Positions 1-7,021 are shown, numbered from the stretch's first letter. The stretch is DNA of 7,979 bases from Oscillospiraceae bacterium (GCA_017396055.1 JAFQND010000137.1:1-7979); one strand, 5' to 3'. Notes: generated from the letters alone by a model not told the origin. Numbers and translations: made by a program.

Positions 1-308
1 AGGATGTCAGCCTGCACATGGGACATCCCTTCAGTACCGACACCATTGCGGCTCAGTACGGACATCTCGATAGGATCGCGGCGATGGGCTATGACTGTCT
101 CGATATGGAGAGTGCCGCCGTCTTCAAAGCTGCCGGTATTCTGAAGATCAGAATCGCCGCCCTTCTGAATGTGTCCGACAACTCCTCTGCTTCGGGGAAA
201 TCGCTGATGAATACCCGCTCGGGAAAAGAACAGGACTACCGGCGGTTTGTGACCCGGAAAGTCATGCCGAAGATCGTCACCGACGTCTTTCAAACAGACA
301 ATATCTGA
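1..308 (+). CDS. Nucleoside phosphorylase (PNP/UDP phosphorylase family), C-terminal part
   Basis: The reading frame is open to the left edge (first full codon at position 3, reading DVSLHMGHPFSTD), so the ATG at 18 is internal and the N-terminal part of the gene lies outside the window. About 101 residues remain, ending in TGA. The stretch GYDCLDMESAAVF carries the Met-Glu-Ser signature that in this family contacts the ribose and base, and the following LLNVSDNSS matches the conserved VSD segment near the end of the PNP_UDP_1 fold. Family members cleave nucleosides with phosphate to a free base and ribose-1-phosphate in the cytosol. Which nucleoside is used (uridine, purine or methylthioadenosine) cannot be decided from this fragment. 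The next gene starts 15 nt downstream on the same strand, so the two are probably co-transcribed. Confidence 0.85.
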   Translation, partial: DVSLHMGHPFSTDTIAAQYGHLDRIAAMGYDCLDMESAAVFKAAGILKIRIAALLNVSDNSSASGKSLMNTRSGKEQDYRRFVTRKVMPKIVTDVFQTDNI

Positions 309-323
309 AAGGAAGCAGCACCG

Positions 324-1724
324 ATGAAGAAAATTGCCATCGTTTACGGCTCTGCCGAAGGAATACAGAAACACGCTCTGGAACAGCTGACCGAGACTCT
401 GCTCGACTGTATGGTCGAATATCCTTCCTGTTTTGCAGCAGCCGATGCACCCTCCGAAGAAGATTTCCGCTGTATCTATATCGGTACAAGAGAAAATAAT
501 GCTTTTCTGAAAGACCTGCCCGGCGAGCCCCTCACCGAACCGGAAAGCTATCATATTCTGGTGACAGACGACAAAGCCTTTATCGAAGGTTTTGACGACG
601 CAGGCGTACTGTACGGCTGTGTCGATTTTTACTGCCGCTATATCGTATCCCATGAGTATGTGAACGCCTCTGAAAATCATTTTGTCAATGTTCTCGCGCT
701 GGAAAAGATGCCTTTGTTCGAGCTGGTCTCCGCACCCTCTATCAAGCACAGAGGTCTGTGGACCTGGGGACATGTGATCTATGACTACAAAGGTTATCTG
801 GACAATATGGCAAAGCTCAAGATGAACGAAGTGATCATCTGGAATGATTTTGCCCCGGTCAACGGCGCAGACATCGTCGCTTATGCCCACGAGCGAAACA
901 TCAAAGTGATCTGGGGATATTCCTGGTTCTGGGACACCAACTGCGCCGCGATCGACGTGAACGCCGCCCTTGAAAATGCGGCATCAGTCCTGGAACAGTA
1001 TGAACGGGAATACCGGCATCTGGGCGGCGACGGTATCTATTTCCAGTCGTTCACCGAACTTTCCTCTGATAATATCGGCGGCATCTGTATCGCAGAAGCC
1101 GTGACCATGCTGGTGAACAAGGCCGCCGCCATGTTCTTTGAAAAATATCCCGATCTGGAGCTGCAGTTCGGTCTGCATGCCGATTCGGTCAGAGAAAAGC
1201 TGAACTTCATCGCCGGCACTGACCCCCGCGTGCGCATCGTCTGGGAAAACTGCGGTGCGTTCCCGTTTTCCTATCTTCCCGATGACGTGGAAGGATTCGA
1301 CGACACCTGCAGATTTGTACGGGATATCTGTCACCTCCGCGGAAAAGACGAGCGGTTCGGTGCCGTCACCAAGGGACTTGTCAAGCTGGACTGGGCCGCT
1401 TTTGAACACCCCAAAGGCCCTTACTGCATCGGCATCAGCTCAAAGGATATGCAGAAAAACCGTATCGAACGCAAGCGTAAAGTCTGGAAATATATCCAGG
1501 CATACTGGATGGCGTATGCGGAATATGCCGAAAAGATGGTAAAACTCGTCCGGCAGGAGACCGGCGGCAATACGCATATCACCGCACTCGTGGAAGACGG
1601 CATGTTCGAGCGTCAGATCATGTTCCCTGCGGCACTCTATGCCGAGATGCTCTGGAACTGTGAAAGGGAGACAAAGGAGCTTTTGAGCGAGGTCGCCCTG
1701 AGAAGCTATGTAGAGTTTGCATAA
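324..1724 (+). CDS. Glycoside hydrolase-like protein (GH20/GH67-like N-domain plus TIM barrel)
   Basis: A 466-aa protein with no signal peptide or membrane segment, so probably cytosolic. Residues about 1-130 resemble the small alpha/beta domain found before the catalytic barrel in GH20, GH67 and relatives (SYHILVTDDKAFIEGFDDAG, then VLYGCVDF at 95-102). Residues about 140-450 look like a TIM barrel: HRGLWTWG at 142-149 begins the first strand, followed by KMNEVIIWND, NIKVIWGYSWFWD and VRIVWENCG. HLGGDG at 232-237 is placed like the HxGGDE catalytic pair of GH20, but Gly replaces the Glu; an acidic residue follows at E245 (FTE). It is therefore either a diverged hydrolase using another acid or a related family; substrate unknown. 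The start is supported by AAGGAAG at about 309-315, 8-9 nt before the ATG. It ends in TAA just before a terminator and follows the nucleoside phosphorylase by 15 nt. Confidence 0.7.
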   Translation: MKKIAIVYGSAEGIQKHALEQLTETLLDCMVEYPSCFAAADAPSEEDFRCIYIGTRENNAFLKDLPGEPLTEPESYHILVTDDKAFIEGFDDAGVLYGCVDFYCRYIVSHEYVNASENHFVNVLALEKMPLFELVSAPSIKHRGLWTWGHVIYDYKGYLDNMAKLKMNEVIIWNDFAPVNGADIVAYAHERNIKVIWGYSWFWDTNCAAIDVNAALENAASVLEQYEREYRHLGGDGIYFQSFTELSSDNIGGICIAEAVTMLVNKAAAMFFEKYPDLELQFGLHADSVREKLNFIAGTDPRVRIVWENCGAFPFSYLPDDVEGFDDTCRFVRDICHLRGKDERFGAVTKGLVKLDWAAFEHPKGPYCIGISSKDMQKNRIERKRKVWKYIQAYWMAYAEYAEKMVKLVRQETGGNTHITALVEDGMFERQIMFPAALYAEMLWNCERETKELLSEVALRSYVEFA

Positions 1725-1727
1725 CAA

Positions 1728-1766
1728 AAAAGATCCCCTCAGCCTTAACGGCCAAGGGGATCTTTT
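1728..1766. terminator. Bidirectional intrinsic terminator between convergent genes
   Basis: AAAAGATCCCCT (1728-1739) pairs perfectly with AGGGGATCTTTT (1755-1766), 12 bp around a 15-nt loop in which GCC and GGC can pair further. Flanking A and T runs give a U-tract in both directions, so one hairpin serves the + strand gene ending at 1724 and proS ending at 1775 on the - strand. Confidence 0.9.
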
Positions 1767-1774
1767 CATTCAGA

Positions 1775-3490
1775 TCATCTCTTCTTGAAGTCCTCGACGA
1801 TCTTCAGCAGCTCTTCCAGAGCGCCCTCTACGGGGATCTTTGCAGAGAAGCTCTTGTCGCGGGAGGTAACTTCGATGACGTTTTCCTTCAGGTTTCTGGG
1901 GCTGACGGTCACGCGGACAGGAACGCCCAGCAGGTCAGCGTCAGAGAACATAACACCGGGATTGACTTTGCGGTCGTCATAGATGACTTCGACGCCTGCA
2001 GCCTGCAGGTCATTGTACAGCTTGTCGGAGACTTCTCTGACTTCGGCAGTATCGGCAGCACGGACGCCGCAGAGGTGTACCTGCCAGGGAGCAACGGACA
2101 TGGGCCAGATGGGACCGTAATCGTCATGATGTGCTTCGCAGATGGCAGCAGCCAGACGGCCGACGCCGATACCGTAGCAGCCCATGATGGGATGTTTGAC
2201 AGAACCGTCCTGATCGGTATAGGTCATGTTCATCGATTCGGTGTACTTGGTGCCCAGCTGGAAGATATTGCCGACCTCGATACCGCGTTCGATCCGCAGA
2301 GCGGGCTTGCCGCACTTGGGGCAGATGCCGCCGACGAAGACCTTGGCGAAATCGTGGAATTCAGCACCGGGCACATCTCTGTCCATATCCAGACCGGTCA
2401 TGTGATGTTCTTCTTCGTTGGCGCCGCAGGCAAGACCGTTTGCGCCCTTGAGGGAGCTGTCATAGAGGACGATGGCATCGGCATCAAGACCGACGGGGCC
2501 GATGAAGCCGGCGCAGAGGCCGCTCTCTTCGGTGATAAAGGCGGGATGGATATCGCAGCCCAGGAAGTTGGTCAGCTTGGTCTCGTTGGCTTCCAGGTCG
2601 CCGCGGAGGAAGAGAACGATATATTTGTCGTCTGCATTGCGCTGGTAAACAACAGCCTTGCAGGTGTCGGCTTCTTTACAGCCGAGGAAAGCGGTCAGTT
2701 CTTCGATGGTGTGTGCGCCGGGGGTGTGGACCTTTTCGAGAGGAGCGTCAGCCTTCTTCTCGGTGACGAGAATGTTCTCGGCAGCCTCCATGTTGGCGCG
2801 GTAATCGCACTCGTCGCACAGAACGATCGAATCCTCACCGATGGGGGTCAGCAGCATGAATTCGTGGGAGATCTTGCCGCCCATCATGCCGGAGTCGGAT
2901 GCAACAGAAACGACCTCGGGCAGACCTGCACGGGCATAGATGCGCTCATATGCCTTGTGGCAGCGGTCGTAATACTGCTCCAGATCCTCCTGGGAAGTAT
3001 GGAAGGAGTAGGCGTCCTTCATGGTGAACTCGCGTACACGGATCAGACCGGCGCGGGGGCGGGCCTCATCACGGAACTTGGTCTGGATCTGATAGATCAT
3101 GAAGGGATAGCTCTTATAGCCTTTTGCGAACTCTCTGACCAGATGAACGGCAGCTTCCTCATGGGTCATGCCCAGAACGAGAGGAGAATCGTTGCGGTCG
3201 GAGAAGCGCATCAGCTCTTTGCCGATAGACTCATAGCGGCCGGATTCCTCCCACATGGAAGCGGGCATAACAACGGGGAAGGATACTTCCTGACCGTCGA
3301 CGGCGTCCATTTCTTCGCGCATGATCTGTTCGATCTTGCGGGTGATGCGCTTGAGGGGCATATAGGAAGAGAAGATGCCGGTGGTGACGAATTTCATGTA
3401 GCCGCCGCGTACCATAAAAGCGTGGCTGTCAACGAGGCAGTCGGAGGGGCGTTCCTTGAAGCGCTCGCCGACCAGTCTGTCCAGTTTCAT
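1775..3490 (-). CDS. proS: Prolyl-tRNA synthetase (bacterial type, with INS editing domain)
   Basis: This cytosolic class II aminoacyl-tRNA synthetase charges tRNA-Pro with proline. The 571-aa length is normal for the bacterial form. Visible elements in order: PVVMPASMWEESGRY (72-86); THEE (109-112); motif 2 FRDEARPRAGLIRVREF (139-155); the YbaK-like insertion, about 220-390, which in this family deacylates mischarged Ala-tRNA-Pro and keeps its key lysine (CKAVVY, K278); two CxxC pairs (225/228 and 390/393) at the insertion boundaries; VGNIFQLGTKY (406-416); motif 3 GCYGIGVGRLAAA (437-449); and an anticodon-binding domain from about 460 to the end. The ATG at 3490 is chosen over an in-frame TTG at 3505 because GGAGG (3499-3503) lies 8 nt upstream of it and the TTG would overlap that site. 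Expression is controlled by the T-box leader upstream. The gene ends in TGA beside the shared terminator. Confidence 0.98.
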   Translation of the reverse strand: MKLDRLVGERFKERPSDCLVDSHAFMVRGGYMKFVTTGIFSSYMPLKRITRKIEQIMREEMDAVDGQEVSFPVVMPASMWEESGRYESIGKELMRFSDRNDSPLVLGMTHEEAAVHLVREFAKGYKSYPFMIYQIQTKFRDEARPRAGLIRVREFTMKDAYSFHTSQEDLEQYYDRCHKAYERIYARAGLPEVVSVASDSGMMGGKISHEFMLLTPIGEDSIVLCDECDYRANMEAAENILVTEKKADAPLEKVHTPGAHTIEELTAFLGCKEADTCKAVVYQRNADDKYIVLFLRGDLEANETKLTNFLGCDIHPAFITEESGLCAGFIGPVGLDADAIVLYDSSLKGANGLACGANEEEHHMTGLDMDRDVPGAEFHDFAKVFVGGICPKCGKPALRIERGIEVGNIFQLGTKYTESMNMTYTDQDGSVKHPIMGCYGIGVGRLAAAICEAHHDDYGPIWPMSVAPWQVHLCGVRAADTAEVREVSDKLYNDLQAAGVEVIYDDRKVNPGVMFSDADLLGVPVRVTVSPRNLKENVIEVTSRDKSFSAKIPVEGALEELLKIVEDFKKR

Positions 3491-3498
3491 TGAAAATA

Positions 3499-3503
3499 CC
3501 TCC
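3499..3503 (-). promoter_or_regulatory. Ribosome binding site of proS
   Basis: GGAGG on the - strand lies 8 nt upstream of ATG 3490. It fixes that start codon and rules out the TTG at 3505. Confidence 0.9.
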
Positions 3504-3522
3504 AAAATTTATTTCCGAACAC

Positions 3523-3555
3523 AAAAAGCCCCAAGCCTTTTGAAAAGCTTAGGGC
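3523..3555 (-). terminator. T-box-controlled terminator in the proS leader
   Basis: GCCCUAAGC (3555-3547) pairs with GCUUGGGGC (3536-3528), 9 bp with one G-U, around a 10-nt loop, followed by five U (3527-3523). The 5' arm overlaps the 3' arm of the antiterminator, which is the usual T-box switch geometry. Confidence 0.92.
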
Positions 3556-3798
3556 GAACTATAACCAAGTCCGTGGTACCACCTAAATTCGGAATAACTT
3601 CCGCGCTCCGGCACAGAATGACCTATGCCTTTCCTCTGTTACGGGAGGGCCCGGTAAAGCTTATCGGCATCGCACCGCTTCGCTCACAGCTCAAAGATGG
3701 GTTCGGCATCCGTTCCATAAAGGCTCGCACCGACCGCCTTCTCTCTGGGATTTCCCGTGATGCCTACTGATTCTTATCATAGCTTTTTGTGTTCAATT
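3523..3798 (-). promoter_or_regulatory. T-box riboswitch (tRNA-Pro sensing leader of proS)
   Basis: The leader RNA runs from about 3798 to the terminator. Stem I is visible: lower helix AAGA/UCUU, specifier loop with 5' side AUCAGUA and 3' side GAACCCA, then helix GGCAUC/GAUGCC, with the conserved AGAGAG and GGUG elements further up. The specifier after the GAA of the loop-E motif is CCC (3701-3699), a proline codon followed by the conserved A; the overlapping CCA is also proline. The T-box core AGGUGGUACCACGG (3583-3570) holds the bulge UGGU, which pairs with the ACCA end of a tRNA having discriminator A. The antiterminator forms from UUAGG (3586-3582) with CCUAA (3553-3549) and CGGACU (3573-3568) with AGUUCG (3560-3555). 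It excludes the terminator because both use CCCUAA. Uncharged tRNA-Pro is expected to turn proS on. Confidence 0.96.
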
Positions 3799-3804
3799 TT
3801 CTTT

Positions 3805-3833
3805 ATTGTAGCATAAACGAAATGGATTTGCAA
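3805..3833 (-). promoter_or_regulatory. Sigma-A-type promoter of proS
   Basis: On the - strand TTGCAA (3833-3828) and TACAAT (3810-3805) are separated by 17 nt. The -10 box matches TATAAT at five of six positions and the -35 box matches TTGACA at four of six. A start at about 3798 places the 5' end of the RNA right before T-box Stem I. Confidence 0.75.
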
Positions 3834-3874
3834 GAGGGGAAACGGTGCTTCTGATGATCTTTTGGGATGACAGA

Positions 3875-3896
3875 AAAAGCGGGATCGTCTGCCCCG
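3875..3896 (-). terminator. Weak candidate terminator after the FAD oxidoreductase
   Basis: On the - strand CGGG (3896-3893) can pair with CCCG (3883-3880) over a 9-nt loop, followed by C and five T (3879-3875). It overlaps the end of the coding region (stop at 3898) by position. The stem is only 4 bp, so termination here may be inefficient and some transcripts may enter the proS leader. Confidence 0.35.
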
Positions 3897-3897
3897 A

Positions 3898-5385
3898 TCA
3901 TTCATCGTCGAACGGATATCCCCACTCGGTCAGAACACGCTCTGCCTCTGCTGCGGAAATGGTATCCAGTCTTTCCCAGCAGCCCTGTCCCATGAGGATC
4001 GCTCTCAGATACGGGTCATCCTGAGGGCCGAAATCACGCCAGACGAGACTGCTTTTATCCATGATTTTGGGCATACCTTCAGAGGGACATCTGATCAGGA
4101 CGCCCCGCTCGGCATCATATTCATACCTTGCTTTTCCGCCCATGCGCGAACCGTCTGGCTCTTTTTTTGTTTCTGCTTTCTTTTGCAGTCCCAGTTCGCT
4201 CTTGTGCAGAACGTTTCCGTTTGCGCGCAGCTTTGCCTGCAGAGCAGGGATATCGATGGCGGTAAAATCATCGGTCATGGCGGCGGCGGTGCCTGCTGCC
4301 TCACCGGTCAGAGTACAGGTAGGGATGACTCTTGTCAGATCCCACATCAGGTCGGTGGCTGCGACACAGCGTCCTGCAGCCAGCAGGTTTCTGATCTTCT
4401 TTCCCTTGAGACAGCCGAAGGGCAGCTCATAGCTGGGACCACGTACCTTCCAGTTGCCGATGATGCCGATGCTGTCCTCGTAATATGCGTCATTGTCCTC
4501 GTCGGGGGTGGCGATGCCATCGATACGGCGAGTCATCCGCACCTGCGGGATAGCTGCCATGGAAGTCAGGTCGGGGGCTTTCAGTCCTCTCTTCAGAAGG
4601 TCGTCCAGCACGTTTTTATGGGCATCGATGACCATGCCGGAGAGCTCGGCGCCGTCAAGACCGCTGTAGCGTTTTCCGCCGACATCGGGGTCTGAGAGGG
4701 TCTTGCCCAGATAGGATTTCGGCGGCTCGGCATAGCCGTGCATGGTCAGGTTGTTCACGCCGTTCTCCTGGCGATAGTACCAGGAGGCAAGAACGTTTCC
4801 GGGGGTGAAATTGACGGTTCCTTCACCGGAAAGATGGCAGATATCCGCGTCGCCGGTGGCGTCGATGACCGATCCTGCACAGACGGCGGTACGTCCGGAT
4901 TTATTCTCCAGCATCAGGGCGGTGATGCGGTCGTTTTCGGTCTGCACCGAACAGACAGAGGTACCCTAGAGGATGGTCACAACCGCTTTCAGAATTTCCT
5001 GCACCGCAAGGATCGAGAATACACCGGCGTTATACTGCACTTCATAGCGCTGAGCCTTGCGTTTCTCAGAATCTTCGCCGTCCAGCCATGCATCGGGATA
5101 GCGGTCCTCTGCACCGTGGACGATAGAAAGCTTCAGAAGCTCCTCCGTCATACCGAAGGTGACCTGATGTCCTTCTCCGTCACAGAGAGGCAGGTAAATG
5201 GTCACGAGACCGAGGGTGGCAAGGCCGCCGAGGGAGAACTGCTTTTCGATCAGCAGCACCTTTCCCGCACCGTTTCTCGCAGCAGCCAGCGCTGCAGCGA
5301 TGCCGGCGACGCCGCCGCCTGCTACGACAACGTCATATTCCTCGGCCTGATATTCCCTTTGGAAGGTTTCGTTAATCTTTTTCAT
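3898..5385 (-). pseudogene. FAD-dependent oxidoreductase (FAD_oxidored type) interrupted by an in-frame TAG
   Basis: One continuous reading frame of 495 positions encodes a flavoprotein, broken only at codon 140 (TAG, 4968-4966). The first 139 residues contain the Rossmann FAD site: DVVVAGGGVAGIAAALAAA with Gly23, 24, 25 and 28, then IEK with the ribose-binding Glu47, and GGLAT at 53-57. After the TAG, frame and homology continue without loss (GTSVCSV, then NKSGR and VIDATGDADI, the second nucleotide-contact segment). RNLLAAGRC and the Thr-Gly-Glu-Ala-Ala-Gly segment further on are the usual C-terminal FAD contacts. GTG 4947 could be called as a start for the second half, but it lacks a ribosome binding site. 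The gene starts 3 nt after the GH10-like stop, with GAGGT inside that gene's end 7 nt before the ATG, so translation is coupled. It may be a recent pseudogene, a sequencing error or a read-through gene. The substrate is unknown; relatives include 2-keto/sugar and fumarate reductase-like flavoproteins. Confidence 0.8.
4966..4968 (-). other. In-frame amber codon inside the FAD oxidoreductase
   Basis: The - strand reads ATC CTC TAG GGT ACC TCT, with the oxidoreductase frame intact on both sides. From memory of the family the position is usually aromatic (IL-Tyr-x-T), so one substitution from TAT/TAC or TGG would explain it. There is no frameshift around it. Confidence 0.9.
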
Positions 5386-5388
5386 CTC

Positions 5389-6720
5389 TTATACCTCGAA
5401 ATAGAACCGCTCCCAGCCATTTTTGTCCAGATGGAGCTCGCGGGTGGTCTTCTGACCGTTTCGCTCGACAGTTACCTCATAATCGCCGTAGAAGGCCTTG
5501 AACCAGACATGATCGCCGGAGGTATCCAGAGAAAGATCGGTATGCCACTGTCTGTGGATCAGGTCTTCCAGACGGTCATAGACGGGCTTTTTGCTGAAAT
5601 CATTGCGGGTAAAGCCGCCGCGGTAGGCGTCCTCGCCCCAGCCTTTTCCGGAACCGATTTCGGTAATGGAGCAGTTGTCGCCCATATTCCAGTAGACGAT
5701 GGATTCCATGGCGGGATGGCTGAACCAGATGCGGTAGAGATTGGAAACGATCTCGGCCTGGATATCTTCATCGTAGCCGGGTACGGTGATCTCAGAGATG
5801 CTCAGCGGTCTGTCCAGCTTTGCATAGCAGTCCATGACCTTATAGAGCCAGTGGGGATTGTACTCACAGGCGGCGAGGTTTGCCCAGGCTTCGGGCTTGA
5901 CGAAATTATGGTACTGCAGACCGACGATATCGATCTTTGCACCCTTCATCAGAAGATTCTCTGTCAGCATATAATAGGGGGAAAGTTCATAGCGGAAATC
6001 GCTCCACGGGGAAGCGGTCTCATTGAGAACAAGGCGGCTCTTGCGGAAATAATGGGCGGTCTGTTCAAAGGCCCACTCGGGATATTTTCCGCCCAGCGGA
6101 ACGAAGTTGCGGTAGTGGGTATCGCCCTTCTTCGGTTCGTCGCGGGTGAGAGGAACAGAGGTGCACTCGTTGACCACGTCAAAGGACTTGATCACACCGT
6201 CATAGCGCTCGGCGATGGCTTTGAGCCGGCGGGTCCAGTAATCCTTCATCTGCTCATAGTCCTGCGGTAGCCATTTCGGCACCATGACCTGCCAGAAGAG
6301 GGGATGGCCCTTCACCTCGATATTGTTTTCCCGGCAGAATTCCAGCACCTGCTCGGGCGGAATACGGCGGTCGATGAAGGGAGAGCCCTTGTCAAAGCGC
6401 ATTTTTCCGTCTTCCGGTTCAAAATCGCTCCAGTAAAAAGGCGCGGTGGCCATATTGAACAGTCCCTTGAACCGCTCTTCATACAGAGCGTTCTCCTCAT
6501 CGGTCTTAAAGCAGCCCAACTTGAAGATATTGCAGCCAAAACGGAAAGCATGGGTCTTCTGTTTCACGGTGACCTTTGCTCCCTCGACGGGATTGCCGTC
6601 AGGGTCGACGAGATCGATACGGAACCAGCCTTTTCTGTGAGATTCGATACCGCTCTGAATGCGGTCTTCCATAAAGTCGCGCTGATCAATAAAGTTGCGC
6701 AGGATAGATTCTCTGTTCAT
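5389..6720 (-). CDS. GH10-like glycoside hydrolase without signal peptide
   Basis: The predicted 443-aa protein resembles family 10 glycoside hydrolases (endo-beta-1,4-xylanase fold). Residues about 30-57 form a small beta-sandwich segment (DPDGNPVEGAKVTVKQ) like the one before the barrel in some GH10 proteins. The barrel shows FRFGCNIFKLG (59-69), FYWSDFEPEDG (95-105), GHPLFW (138-143; GHTLVW in xylanases), FDVVNE (180-185) with acid/base Glu185, GLQYH (267-271), SISEIT (308-312) with nucleophile Glu310, and VYWNMGD (342-348). Both catalytic carboxylates are therefore present. The C-terminal 50 residues look like another beta-rich segment. There is no signal peptide, so it probably acts in the cytosol on imported oligosaccharides or glycosides; the true substrate is not established. 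ATG 6720 is preferred over GTG 6756 and ATG 6747 because it overlaps the preceding stop as ATGA, the mark of translational coupling. It ends in TAA, 3 nt before the FAD oxidoreductase. Confidence 0.85.
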   Translation of the reverse strand: MNRESILRNFIDQRDFMEDRIQSGIESHRKGWFRIDLVDPDGNPVEGAKVTVKQKTHAFRFGCNIFKLGCFKTDEENALYEERFKGLFNMATAPFYWSDFEPEDGKMRFDKGSPFIDRRIPPEQVLEFCRENNIEVKGHPLFWQVMVPKWLPQDYEQMKDYWTRRLKAIAERYDGVIKSFDVVNECTSVPLTRDEPKKGDTHYRNFVPLGGKYPEWAFEQTAHYFRKSRLVLNETASPWSDFRYELSPYYMLTENLLMKGAKIDIVGLQYHNFVKPEAWANLAACEYNPHWLYKVMDCYAKLDRPLSISEITVPGYDEDIQAEIVSNLYRIWFSHPAMESIVYWNMGDNCSITEIGSGKGWGEDAYRGGFTRNDFSKKPVYDRLEDLIHRQWHTDLSLDTSGDHVWFKAFYGDYEVTVERNGQKTTRELHLDKNGWERFYFEV

Positions 6721-6998
6721 TCTGTTTTCTCTTCTTTCGCTCTCCATTTTCTGCACTGTTCGATACGGGCTCCGGGAGGATCATCGCCATGTTCAGGGTC
6801 ACAGGAATACTGCGCCAGCAATGCACAAGGCAGGTCGGGACACTCTCCGCAGTGGAGAAGCCCTTTCGCCTGACAGCAGACAGCCACGGGGCATTCGCCG
6901 TGGAAGGGGTGACCGTTTGTCGCAATGCAGCCGCCGCAGCTGCAGGGTTCTTTGAAGGAGCAGCCTTCACAGCGAAGGCCGCAGCGGGTATCGATCAT
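6717..6998 (-). CDS. Cys-rich small protein, DUF3795-like
   Basis: A 93-residue protein with 14 cysteines and no membrane segment. The start, MIDTRCGLRCEGC, followed by CSCGGC (19-24), HGECPVAVCC (33-42) and HCGECPDLPC (49-58), has the pattern of DUF3795 proteins, which are thought to bind metal or an iron-sulfur cluster through these cysteines; no reaction is known. The charged tail (KWRAKEEKTE) has no motif. AAGGAAG, about 6 nt before ATG 6998, supports the start. The stop TGA shares bases with the ATG of the GH10-like gene, so the two are coupled. The ADH terminator (7022-7051) lies just upstream and no clear promoter follows it, so transcription may depend on read-through. Confidence 0.8.
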   Translation of the reverse strand: MIDTRCGLRCEGCSFKEPCSCGGCIATNGHPFHGECPVAVCCQAKGLLHCGECPDLPCALLAQYSCDPEHGDDPPGARIEQCRKWRAKEEKTE

Positions 6999-7021
6999 TG
7001 TTATCTTCCTTTCCGGTGACG

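Noticed and set aside
2075..3493. 472-codon + strand open frame antisense to proS
   Set aside because: proS on the - strand has every class II synthetase motif, a ribosome binding site and a T-box leader. The antisense translation has no recognisable domain and is a by-product of codon bias.
3517..3794. The 13-bp inverted repeats as ends of an insertion sequence
   Set aside because: The enclosed 250 bp is fully explained by a T-box leader, contains no transposase, and no target duplication flanks the repeats.
4966..5385. Two independent genes in place of one interrupted FAD oxidoreductase
   Set aside because: The second half begins in the same frame 18 nt after the TAG, lacks a ribosome binding site at GTG 4947, and neither half holds a complete FAD fold.
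4738..6270. 510-codon + strand open frame across the FAD oxidoreductase and GH10-like genes
   Set aside because: It crosses two well-supported - strand genes, including their junction, shows no motif, and has the low-complexity look of an antisense shadow.
6720..6756. Longer N-terminus for the GH10-like protein from GTG 6756 or ATG 6747
   Set aside because: Both lie inside the DUF3795 coding region, and the added residues (MQKMESERRENR) match no family feature; the ATGA overlap at 6720 is the better start.
6304..6873. 189-codon + strand open frame opposite the GH10-like start
   Set aside because: It overlaps two supported - strand genes and shows no domain or ribosome binding site.
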